A stretch of 39,970 bases of DNA from Clostridia bacterium (lineage in GTDB: Bacteria; Bacillota; Clostridia; Lachnospirales; Lachnospiraceae), in assembly GCA_029101305.1 (NCBI GenBank), contig JAQXQS010000163.1, positions 1-39,970 of the forward strand, read 5' to 3'. A program made the position numbers and the translations under genes. How positions within the stretch are numbered: position 1 is the stretch's first letter; every line of letters starts with the position of its first letter. Positions 24,641-32,156 of the stretch are shown piece after piece. The notes beneath the pieces were generated by a model. That model was not told where the DNA came from, made no database searches, and saw only the letters and a list, made by a program, of their open reading frames with translations.

Positions 24641-27600
24641 ATGAGTATGAAACGAGTGCTTGCCGCATTTATGTGCGTGACACTTATGGTTGGGAACGGT
24701 CCGGTTTCTGTACTGGCCGAAGAAACCGAGCAGGCGGCAGAAGCAGCAGCCAGCACACAAATTGTAAACCTGGAAACCCAGGGACGTACCAATCCTATCG
24801 GTGTGGACGAAGCCAATCCGGCATTTTCCTGGCAGATGGAGTCAGGCCAGATCGGTGCTGCCCAGAAGGCATACCAGATCGTGGTACAGGATCCGGAAGG
24901 AAATGTAGTCTGGGATTCCGGTGTGGTAGAGAGCAGCCAGTCCAATGAAATCAAATACGAAGGAAACGGCCTTACTCCTGCGACACAGTATAGCTGGAAC
25001 GTAACTGTGACCGATAATCAGGACAATGCCATTCAGTCTGAGACCGCAACCTTTGAGACCGGTTTAATGGACACATCCACAGCTTCCTGGGATGGTGCGA
25101 AATGGATCGGAGCAGGAGAGCTTTCCCTGGATGCAGCATCCAAGGCTGTATTCAATATTTCCGCAGACGTCCAGGTGGCAGAGGGCAGCAACGCAGCCTC
25201 CTTCATTCTTGGCGCAGACGATTTCCGTCTGGAAAATAAAGTGTTCAACAGCGAGATGCAGGAAGGTGAGAACTACGTTCGTGTCGAACTGGATCTGTCT
25301 GGTGTTGGTGCAAATGGTGGAGCGAAGATCAATGCTTACCGCATGGGCTATGCCAAAGACGATGATCCGTTTACTCCATTTTTCACAATTGAGGATGACG
25401 AAGATCTGAATGGTCTGATCACAGACCAGAATAAAAATGATGTGCACCACATTAACATTTTCTGTACAGCAAGTACACTTTCTATCAGTGTGGACGGAAC
25501 CAAGGTGGGCGATGATATTGTCGTAAATACCATGGAAAATGGAAACACTTTCCCGAACCTGAATTCTGTAGGTTTTGCAGCAAATGCAGGGGATAGTGCT
25601 ACATTTACTGATTATAAGATTGAAAATGGCGGCAGATATGCCACAGGAACCCTTCTGGATGAGGGCACAGGCGCAACCTATGCGATCTTCGATGGAATGG
25701 ACGGTGTATCTGTTGATGGAAATGTGATCACAGTGAACGGTGGAGATGCAGGAACTCTTGGATATGCAGATCCATCCTATGCAGCAGCACCAATGGTTCG
25801 TACTGATTTTGAAGCGAAATCCGAGATTGAGTCTGCAAGACTTTACCTGACTGCACAGGGTATTTATGATTTCTATATTAATGGACAGGAAGTAGCACCG
25901 GATGAATGGTTTAATCCTGGCTCCACAGAATATGATACCATTCTGGCATATAATTCCTATGATGTAACAGATTACCTTCAGACTGGTGAAAATGCAATGG
26001 GAGCTGTCCTTGGCGAAGGCTGGTGGACTGGTATGACTACTTTTGAATGCCTGAACAACAACTACTATGGTGATCAGCCGGCACTGATGGCGAAGCTGGT
26101 AGTAAATTATACAGATGGCTCCAGTGATGTAGTAGTAACAGATGACGGAAGCTGGACCTATTACAATGATGGTCCGGTACGTCTGGCTTCCCTTTTCCAG
26201 GGCGAAAGATATGACGCGACCAAAGAGGCTGCTGTAGATGGCTGGACAGAGGCTGGCTATGATGATTCTGCATGGACAGCATCTTCTGAGATCGAGACAA
26301 GAAAACAGTTTGCAGATTACCAGCTGGTATCCCGCTATGATGATCCGGTTCATGTGATTCGCACTAACGATGTAAAAGAAGCCCTTGGAGAGACAAAAGA
26401 GGGATCCGGTTCCTATATTTATGATATGGGTGAAAACGTATCCGGTGTTCCGGTAATCACTATTCCGGAAGAATATGCAAAGCCAGGTGAGACTGTAACT
26501 GTTCGTTTTGCAGAGATTCTTTATCCGGAGCTGGAAGAGTATACAAATGAAGGCGTAGACGGAATGCTGATGGTGGAGAACTACCGTACAGCAATGGTAA
26601 CTGATTTCTATACCATGAAAGAGGGCGAGAATGTATTCACACCAGATCTGACTTTCCATGGTTATCGTTACATTGAGATCACCGGACTGGATCAGGAACT
26701 TCCGGCAGATTGCATTAAAATGCAGGTACTTTCCTCTTTGGATGCAAATGCAGAATATGAGTCCTCCAATGAGCTGACGAACCAGTTATTTACCAATATT
26801 ACAAACTCCACAACAAGCAACTACATCTCTATTCCTACAGACTGTCCGCAGCGTGACGAGCGTATGGGATGGACCGGCGATGCGCAGATTTTTGCACTGT
26901 CTGGTTCTTATGTAGCTGACACCTACAACTTCATGCGTCAGTGGATGGATACTGTCCGCGCAGACTGTGGAGAGACAGGAATGTCTTCACAGTATTGTCC
27001 TGCTTTTGTCACCTATGATCCGGAAGCAGATGACAAAATCCCTCATAACGGACAGAGCTTTGGTATTACCTGGAACTGCCTGGTGGTAACAATTCCATAC
27101 AATCTGTATATGCAGACAGGCAAGCTTGATATTGTAAAAGATAACATTGATAACATTTACGCATATGTGGATCATCTTGCTTCCACACCAATGAGTTACA
27201 AGGATGAGAACGGGGACAAAAAAGAGGATGCACGTCTCACTGGTGAGACTGGTACTCTTTGCGATCACCTTTCCAGAATCCCGACAGATGGTGTAATGCT
27301 TGGAAATGCACTTTACATCAATTGCCTGGATCAGGCAGCTGTACTTGCTGATGCGGTAGGAGATACCGAGAAAGCAGAAGGCTACCGTGAGACTGCTGCA
27401 ACTGCAAGAGAAGCATGGAATGAGTTCTTCATTGATCCGGATACCGGAAAAACAAAGAACACCAAGGGAGAAATCCAGGATACACAGGCTTCCTATGCTA
27501 CACCACTTCGTTTCCATGTAGTGAGCGATGAGAATCTGGAAAAAGTTCTGGAGAATTATAATGCAACGATCGCAGAGGCTTCCGGTGAGGATGGTGATGG

Positions 27601-28228
27601 AATGCCAATCGTTCCGTATACTTTGACAACTGGATTTAATGCAACAGGAAATCTGCTGAATGCACTTTCTGATTATGGCCTTAACGATACTGCTTATAAA
27701 CTGTTTGAGTCTACAGACTATGCATCCTGGCTCTACCCGGTAACACAGGGCGCAACCAGTATGTGGGAGCGTTGGAATGGCTATACAAACGAGCTTGGTT
27801 TTAATGGAAATAACAGTATGAACTCCTTTAACCATTATTCACTTGGTGCTGTTTATGAGTGGATGGTTGCTTATCAGCTTGGAATCAAAGCAGATGAAAC
27901 ACAGCCTGGATATCAGCACTTTATCCTGCAGCCGACTGTCGGCGGAGATTTCACAGAAGCCAAAGGAAGCTATGAATCTGTTTACGGAACAATTAAGAGT
28001 GGATGGAGCGCAGCTGACGGTGTGATGACATCCTATGATGTGACCGTTCCTGCAAATACTTCCGCAACCTTATACCTGCCAGTATCCGGTGAAGTGTCAG
28101 CATGCGACGGTGTGACTGCAACTGGCGCAGCTACACATAATGCAATGGATACTCAGCAGATGGAACTGGTAGCTGGTACTTATCACTTTGAGATCGCAGA
28201 TGGAAATGTGACTGTAACAGCTGCATAA
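24641..28228 (+). CDS. Secreted GH78 alpha-L-rhamnosidase with inserted lectin-like domain
   Basis: aaggagg (24626-24632) sits 8 bases before ATG 24641. The frame is open further upstream but without a start of this quality. 1195 residues: signal peptide to ~28, fibronectin-like rhamnosidase N-domain (~40-150), an extra beta-sandwich of lectin type (~165-330), a jelly roll (~385-535, YDFYINGQEV), a concanavalin-like domain (~575-690), the (alpha/alpha)6 catalytic domain (~705-1090) and a C-terminal beta domain. The general acid Glu740 is in CPQRDERMGWTGD and the candidate base Glu1043 is in MWERWNGYT. GH78 enzymes invert and release terminal alpha-L-rhamnose. The extra beta-sandwich splits the usual N-terminal region and may bind carbohydrate. 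Confidence 0.9.
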   Translation: MSMKRVLAAFMCVTLMVGNGPVSVLAEETEQAAEAAASTQIVNLETQGRTNPIGVDEANPAFSWQMESGQIGAAQKAYQIVVQDPEGNVVWDSGVVESSQSNEIKYEGNGLTPATQYSWNVTVTDNQDNAIQSETATFETGLMDTSTASWDGAKWIGAGELSLDAASKAVFNISADVQVAEGSNAASFILGADDFRLENKVFNSEMQEGENYVRVELDLSGVGANGGAKINAYRMGYAKDDDPFTPFFTIEDDEDLNGLITDQNKNDVHHINIFCTASTLSISVDGTKVGDDIVVNTMENGNTFPNLNSVGFAANAGDSATFTDYKIENGGRYATGTLLDEGTGATYAIFDGMDGVSVDGNVITVNGGDAGTLGYADPSYAAAPMVRTDFEAKSEIESARLYLTAQGIYDFYINGQEVAPDEWFNPGSTEYDTILAYNSYDVTDYLQTGENAMGAVLGEGWWTGMTTFECLNNNYYGDQPALMAKLVVNYTDGSSDVVVTDDGSWTYYNDGPVRLASLFQGERYDATKEAAVDGWTEAGYDDSAWTASSEIETRKQFADYQLVSRYDDPVHVIRTNDVKEALGETKEGSGSYIYDMGENVSGVPVITIPEEYAKPGETVTVRFAEILYPELEEYTNEGVDGMLMVENYRTAMVTDFYTMKEGENVFTPDLTFHGYRYIEITGLDQELPADCIKMQVLSSLDANAEYESSNELTNQLFTNITNSTTSNYISIPTDCPQRDERMGWTGDAQIFALSGSYVADTYNFMRQWMDTVRADCGETGMSSQYCPAFVTYDPEADDKIPHNGQSFGITWNCLVVTIPYNLYMQTGKLDIVKDNIDNIYAYVDHLASTPMSYKDENGDKKEDARLTGETGTLCDHLSRIPTDGVMLGNALYINCLDQAAVLADAVGDTEKAEGYRETAATAREAWNEFFIDPDTGKTKNTKGEIQDTQASYATPLRFHVVSDENLEKVLENYNATIAEASGEDGDGMPIVPYTLTTGFNATGNLLNALSDYGLNDTAYKLFESTDYASWLYPVTQGATSMWERWNGYTNELGFNGNNSMNSFNHYSLGAVYEWMVAYQLGIKADETQPGYQHFILQPTVGGDFTEAKGSYESVYGTIKSGWSAADGVMTSYDVTVPANTSATLYLPVSGEVSACDGVTATGAATHNAMDTQQMELVAGTYHFEIADGNVTVTAA

Positions 28229-28290
28229 TTATTAAAGCTTTGTAACTTATCATAGATAAAATCCTCCACTTTATTATGATAAAAGATAGA

Positions 28291-28332
28291 AAAATGTCAG
28301 GAATGGGAAGAAAACTGTTCCTGGCATTTTTT
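28291..28332 (+). terminator. Terminator after GH78
   Basis: tgtcaggaa and ttcctggca pair within an A-run and T-run frame, ending in tttttt. It may work in both directions. Confidence 0.8.
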
Positions 28333-28403
28333 CTGCATTTTAAACTGTTTCTTTCAAAAGTCATGTTATCATTTTGATTGTGGATGTGTGAAAATGCGTG
28401 GAA

Positions 28404-28506
28404 ACTTTTACTTGCTAAATCGTAAAAGTCTGTTAGAATATGTATAATTAAACGTATAGGTAATACTGGTAACGCTCATTATGGTGGCGTAAAAAAACTT
28501 TTTTAC
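28404..28506 (+). promoter_or_regulatory. Promoter region of the RelA/SpoT-like gene with two inverted repeats
   Basis: ACTTTTAC (28404-28411) and GTAAAAGT (28422-28429) are perfect 8-bp arms with a 10-base spacer, just upstream of a TATAAT (28443-28448). A second palindrome, GTAAAAAA with TTTTTTAC (28489-28506), lies in the leader. The shared GTAAAA half-site suggests one repressor. No LytTR-like direct repeat was found here. Confidence 0.45.
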
Positions 28507-28533
28507 ACATGTTCGCAAGACGAGGTGACGATT

Positions 28534-29523
28534 ATGGTTACATTAAACGACTATTTATATTCAGGAGACACAGTTTTAAAGATTTTACAAAGATATACAG
28601 AGGATTTGCGAAAGGAAGCCAAAAAGACACACAACGAGATTGATCTTGTGCACAGTAATTTCCTGATCCAGATCACTGAACTGCTGGAACATAACGATTT
28701 CCTTACCGCCCAGTCCCAGAAAATTCGCGAATTTTATAAATATATGGCACATGAGTATCCTTTTCTTGCTTTTACCTTTAAGGGAAGAATCAAGTCGCTG
28801 ATCCGGGCAGAGGAGAAATTTAACGGCTACATTGTGGAATACATTTATGATTATTACCGGGAGAAAGGAACCTATCCGCCAGTAGCGGAGCTGAAAAATA
28901 AGCTAAGTTGTTTCCGGGATTTTATTGCATATAGGATTGTAGTCTGTATGCCAAGATGCCATCTGAAGCCTGGGGAAGACCAGGAGCAGGCATCCATTCG
29001 TTATCTATATCAGATTGCCAATGTGTTGCCGGGATTTCTGGAGGAGCGGGGATTTACAGCGGAGCCTGCCCATGGTGTGAAGCTAAGTTCTTCGGATTTA
29101 CTGGATGACAATGTGAAGCCTTATTACAGAGACTATATCTGTGGCACCAGCGAGTACGGATACCAGTCCTTACATATCACCTTCTACGATAACAGTTCCA
29201 GATCTTATATGGAGGTACAGCTGCGTACGCAGAAGATGGATGACATTGCAGAAATCGGGCCAGCCAACCATCTGGGCTATGAGAAGCGGCAACAGGATGA
29301 GCGTGCCAGAAGAGATGTGATTCCGGAAGGGGAATGCGTTTATTTTGATGAGGCATATGAGAGAGGAATGCGGCTTCTCTCCTTGGAACTGGCGGATCTG
29401 GATGTGAATATGTTTTCCGCAGTGAACAACAGTCTGATCAATGATGGATGTGGGCTGTTCCGTGGACGGCTGATTTTGCCTTATGAGCATTTATCCAGGT
29501 TCCAGAATGATGTGATCGATTAA
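28534..29523 (+). CDS. RelA/SpoT-domain protein, probable (p)ppGpp synthetase without hydrolase domain
   Basis: 329 residues from ATG 28534. A GTG at 28525 overlaps the gaggtga binding site and is rejected. There is no HD hydrolase domain, TGS or ACT domain. The synthetase core carries FKGRIKS, CFRDFIAYRIVV, the YGYQSLH nucleotide-binding loop and MEVQLRTQKMDDIAE, followed by ANHLGYE, so the active-site set looks complete. Helical segments flank it at 1-75 and ~270-329. It is longer than a minimal small alarmone synthetase (~210-230 residues). It may be a stress alarmone synthetase. Related toxin-type enzymes exist, but no antitoxin-like partner gene is adjacent. Confidence 0.82.
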   Translation: MVTLNDYLYSGDTVLKILQRYTEDLRKEAKKTHNEIDLVHSNFLIQITELLEHNDFLTAQSQKIREFYKYMAHEYPFLAFTFKGRIKSLIRAEEKFNGYIVEYIYDYYREKGTYPPVAELKNKLSCFRDFIAYRIVVCMPRCHLKPGEDQEQASIRYLYQIANVLPGFLEERGFTAEPAHGVKLSSSDLLDDNVKPYYRDYICGTSEYGYQSLHITFYDNSSRSYMEVQLRTQKMDDIAEIGPANHLGYEKRQQDERARRDVIPEGECVYFDEAYERGMRLLSLELADLDVNMFSAVNNSLINDGCGLFRGRLILPYEHLSRFQNDVID

Positions 29524-29566
29524 AAGAGTTTGTTTAGTTTTGGGTTTGACATTAATTAAAAATGGG

Positions 29567-29610
29567 AGTCCTGCTGACGCTATGTAGAGTAGCTGCAGCA
29601 GGGCTTTTTT
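29567..29610 (+). terminator. Terminator after the RelA/SpoT-like gene
   Basis: agtcctgctg (29567-29576) and cagcagggct (29596-29605) form a 10-bp stem followed by six T. Confidence 0.82.
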
Positions 29611-29618
29611 GTACGCTT

Positions 29619-29688
29619 TAGAGTGCACAAAAAAATCATTCCTGCAATCTGCACGCCCCACTTTGCTGTATATTTTTCGCTCTTTTAG
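29619..29688 (-). repeat. Inverted repeat copy 1, matching the 3' end of kinase 3
   Basis: The reverse complement aligns with 31885-31955 over ~70 bp with one indel. The central ~36 bp differ at only two positions. Read on the minus strand it encodes LKERKIYSKVGRADCRNDF, against LKEGKIVSKVGRADRRNDF at the end of kinase 3. It is either a remnant of another kinase gene end or one copy of a dispersed element. Confidence 0.8.
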
Positions 29689-29738
29689 TTGGCATAGCAT
29701 GTATGGACAATTGTGCAATGTGCACATCTATATCTCCG

Positions 29739-29801
29739 TACACGGCAAAAAAACAACAAATTACGTTAAAATGAAATTTATAAAAGATAAAATGCTATAA
29801 T
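29739..29801 (+). promoter_or_regulatory. Regulator 3 promoter
   Basis: An extended -10, TGC-TATAAT (29793-29801), is present. ATTACGTTAA (29760-29769) ends 26 bases before it, and a weaker TACACGGCAA (29739-29748) lies 21 bp further up. The geometry fits possible LytTR autoregulation. The first box is poor, so this is tentative. Confidence 0.4.
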
Positions 29802-29893
29802 TGTGCACAAGATAATATACGGAAATCAATACATGAACCTATGTGCTGGAAAATGCTATTTATCGGAGAACGGCAATTTTGAAGGAGGAAACA

Positions 29894-30604
29894 ATGCTTC
29901 GCATCGCAGTCGTAGAAGATAACGATACAGATAGAAAAGTCATAACAGACGCAATCGCAACCTTTGAAAAGGAAGAAAATGAAAACTTTCATATTTCAGA
30001 ATTTCACGACGCCATGGATTTTCTGGAACAGAGGAAAACAGATTTCCAGATTGTTTTTATGGATATTCAGATGCCCTATATGGATGGTCTGGAGGCTGCA
30101 AGGAAATTCAGGGAAAGAAATACAGAGGCCGCGTTGATTTTTATAACCAGTATGGCACGGTATGCAGTGCACGGCTATGAAGTAGATGCCATGGACTATA
30201 TTGTGAAGCCATTGAATTATTATAGCTTCAACCTGAAAATGAAAAGAGCTGTGAAATACGTCCATTCCAGGGAGCAACAACAGTTTATCATTCAAACGAA
30301 GAATGGTCTGGTGAAGGCCTCTATTGGGGACATAAAATATGTGGAAGTGCTAGGCCATAAAGTAATCTACCATCTGGAGGAAAAAGATGTGGAGGCATAT
30401 GGCAGTATGAGAAAAGTGATGGAAGAGCTTCCAGAGAACACTTTTTCATTATGTAATAACTGCTATTATGTGAATTTATACTATGTAACATCTGTAGAAG
30501 GATACATAGCAAGTCTGGGAGATATTCAGCTGCAGATCAGCCATCCGAGAAAGAAAAGCTTTATGAAAGCATTAAACGATTACGTGGGAGGCTGCAGCGC
30601 ATGA
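29894..30604 (+). CDS. LytTR-family response regulator 3 (AgrA-like)
   Basis: 236 residues from ATG 29894, with aaggagg (29882-29888) directly upstream. An ATG at 29843 in frame lacks a site. The receiver domain has E8, D9 and Asp57 in IVFMDIQMP, FITS and VKPLN. The LytTR domain (~130-236) has GDIKYVEVLGHKVIY and CNNCYYVNLYYVTSV, similar to regulator 2. Its stop codon overlaps the kinase 3 start by 4 bases (ATGA), so the two are translationally coupled, unlike pairs 1 and 2. The pair is framed by the inverted repeat at 29619-29688 and 31885-31955. Confidence 0.93.
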   Translation: MLRIAVVEDNDTDRKVITDAIATFEKEENENFHISEFHDAMDFLEQRKTDFQIVFMDIQMPYMDGLEAARKFRERNTEAALIFITSMARYAVHGYEVDAMDYIVKPLNYYSFNLKMKRAVKYVHSREQQQFIIQTKNGLVKASIGDIKYVEVLGHKVIYHLEEKDVEAYGSMRKVMEELPENTFSLCNNCYYVNLYYVTSVEGYIASLGDIQLQISHPRKKSFMKALNDYVGGCSA

Positions 30605-31956
30605 CGGTATGGGACACGATATGGAAATGTGAGCTTGCATTTGAAATGCTGTTATTCAGCTTTATAATGTGTCGGCATTTTGTGAAAAAATCTTTTTTCT
30701 GGCTGCGTGTAATCGCAGGAAGCGGAATCTGTCTCTTTGGCTCGGCACTGATTGTTAGTAGCACAAGGACCATGTGGGAAAGCATTCCGGGAGTGATCAT
30801 CATATTTTTGCTCAGCATGCTGACCATGGTATTCTGCTATGAAAATCCTGTGAGGGAAATCTTTTTTACCAGTGTAGCGGCATATATTACCCAGATTATC
30901 TTATATAGCGTGTTTATTCTTTTGCAAACATTTTTGAATATAAGCGGTGGAATTGCATTTATTGGTTTATATGTGGTCTTGCTTCTGGTCGCGGTATGTC
31001 TGGTGCTTCATTTTATGGAAAGAAAGCTGGAAGAAATGGAGCATATTACGGTTCAGCCAGGGTTCCTTTTGTTGTTGCTGTTTACGGCGGGGATGCTTGA
31101 TACTGTGTTTAAATTTTATATGGTGGACAACATGCTGGGAATAGAATCCAAGGAAATTTTTCTGGCATGGAAATCTTTTTCCATGGTTGCCTGTCTGCTG
31201 CTTCTGGCTGTACAGTTCGGAACCTTGAAACGAAATTCTATTTCTGCACAGAAACAGCAGCTTGAGAATTTGCTTTACCAGAAACAGCAGCAGTACGAGC
31301 TTTCCAGGAAAAATATGGAACTGATCAATATAAAATGCCATGATCTGAAGCACTGGTTTAAAAGGATCCAGGGGTTATCGGGGAGCGCATACGAAAAAGA
31401 AGCACAGGAAATACAGAAGGCACTGACGATTTATGACTCCATGTTCCAGACTGGAAACCAGGTGCTTGATACGATTCTGACAGAGAAGAAACTGTACTGC
31501 GAATATAACAAAATTAACATGACCTGTATTGCAGAGGGCGAAAAACTGGATTTTTTATCGGAAAGTGAGATCTGTTCCCTGTTTGGAAATATTGTGGACA
31601 ATGCAGTGACTGCAGTTTCCCATCTAAAAGACGAAGAAAAGCGTACCATTAATATTCTGGTTCGGACGCGGGGGAATTTTCTCTCCATTCATGAAGAAAA
31701 TTATTTCGAAGGAGAACTGAAGGAGTCGGCAGATGGTTTCGAAACGACGAAGAAGGATAAGGCGCATCATGGCTTTGGGCTGAAGAGTATTCGAATGATT
31801 ACAGAAAATTACCACGGGAACATGTCGGTGACGGCGGAGAATGGGGTATTTAATATTAATATCCTGATTCCACTGGTCACGCCGCTGAAAGAGGGCAAAA
31901 TCGTCAGTAAAGTGGGGCGTGCAGATCGCAGGAATGATTTTGGGGGCACACTCTAG
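30601..31956 (+). CDS. GHKL sensor histidine kinase 3 (AgrC-like) with a repeat-derived C-tail
   Basis: 451 residues. The ATG overlaps the stop of regulator 3. There are about six or seven hydrophobic helices within residues 1-205. CHDLKHWFKRI carries candidate His247, with N box GNIVDNAVTAV and G box HHGFGLKSIRMI. The kinase fold should end around NINILIPLV, as kinases 1 and 2 do. Here it continues for about 22 basic residues (SKVGRADRRNDFGGTL) that are encoded by the inverted-repeat copy at 31885-31955. The tail therefore looks acquired by insertion or recombination of that element. Whether it affects function is unknown. Confidence 0.92.
   Translation: MTVWDTIWKCELAFEMLLFSFIMCRHFVKKSFFWLRVIAGSGICLFGSALIVSSTRTMWESIPGVIIIFLLSMLTMVFCYENPVREIFFTSVAAYITQIILYSVFILLQTFLNISGGIAFIGLYVVLLLVAVCLVLHFMERKLEEMEHITVQPGFLLLLLFTAGMLDTVFKFYMVDNMLGIESKEIFLAWKSFSMVACLLLLAVQFGTLKRNSISAQKQQLENLLYQKQQQYELSRKNMELINIKCHDLKHWFKRIQGLSGSAYEKEAQEIQKALTIYDSMFQTGNQVLDTILTEKKLYCEYNKINMTCIAEGEKLDFLSESEICSLFGNIVDNAVTAVSHLKDEEKRTINILVRTRGNFLSIHEENYFEGELKESADGFETTKKDKAHHGFGLKSIRMITENYHGNMSVTAENGVFNINILIPLVTPLKEGKIVSKVGRADRRNDFGGTL
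31885..31955 (+). repeat. Inverted repeat copy 2, inside the 3' end of kinase 3
   Basis: Partner of 29619-29688 in opposite orientation. It starts at ctgaaagagg and ends at the ctcta just before the stop. The block agtggggcgtgcagat plus gcaggaatgatttt is shared almost without change. Confidence 0.8.
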
Positions 31957-31989
31957 ATTAGACAAGATATTTGGCGATGTGTTTGAAGT

Positions 31990-32053
31990 TTATGCTATAA
32001 AAATACAAGGTTACGCAATAAAAGTAGAAACTGATGTTTCTTTATGCTAAATT
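31990..32053 (+). promoter_or_regulatory. Alpha/beta-hydrolase promoter with class B direct repeats
   Basis: TTATGCTAT (31990-31998) and TTACGCAAT (32011-32019) have an exact 21-bp period. TGC-TAAATT (32045-32053) has TAAATT starting 37 bases after the second box start, exactly as at 21416. A further TTATGCTAA (32042-32050) overlaps the -10. Confidence 0.65.
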
Positions 32054-32156
32054 GAAAGTAAAAGACGCACGTAGAAAGCACGATTTTCAATTCGGTGGAA
32101 ACCATACAAAGCAGTGGGATTCTGTGTGCAATCAGGAGAAAATGGAGGAATCAAGC

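Noticed and set aside
25064-26659. 531-residue minus-strand ORF inside GH78
   Set aside because: It lies entirely opposite conserved GH78 domains and the translation has no recognisable motif.
28534-29523. RelA/SpoT-like gene as a toxin of a toxin-antitoxin pair
   Set aside because: It is a single-gene unit between two terminators, with no small partner gene beside it.
29491-29727. 78-residue minus-strand ORF containing the VGRADCRNDF segment
   Set aside because: It runs through a terminator and has no start signal. It is better explained as an inverted-repeat copy than as a gene.
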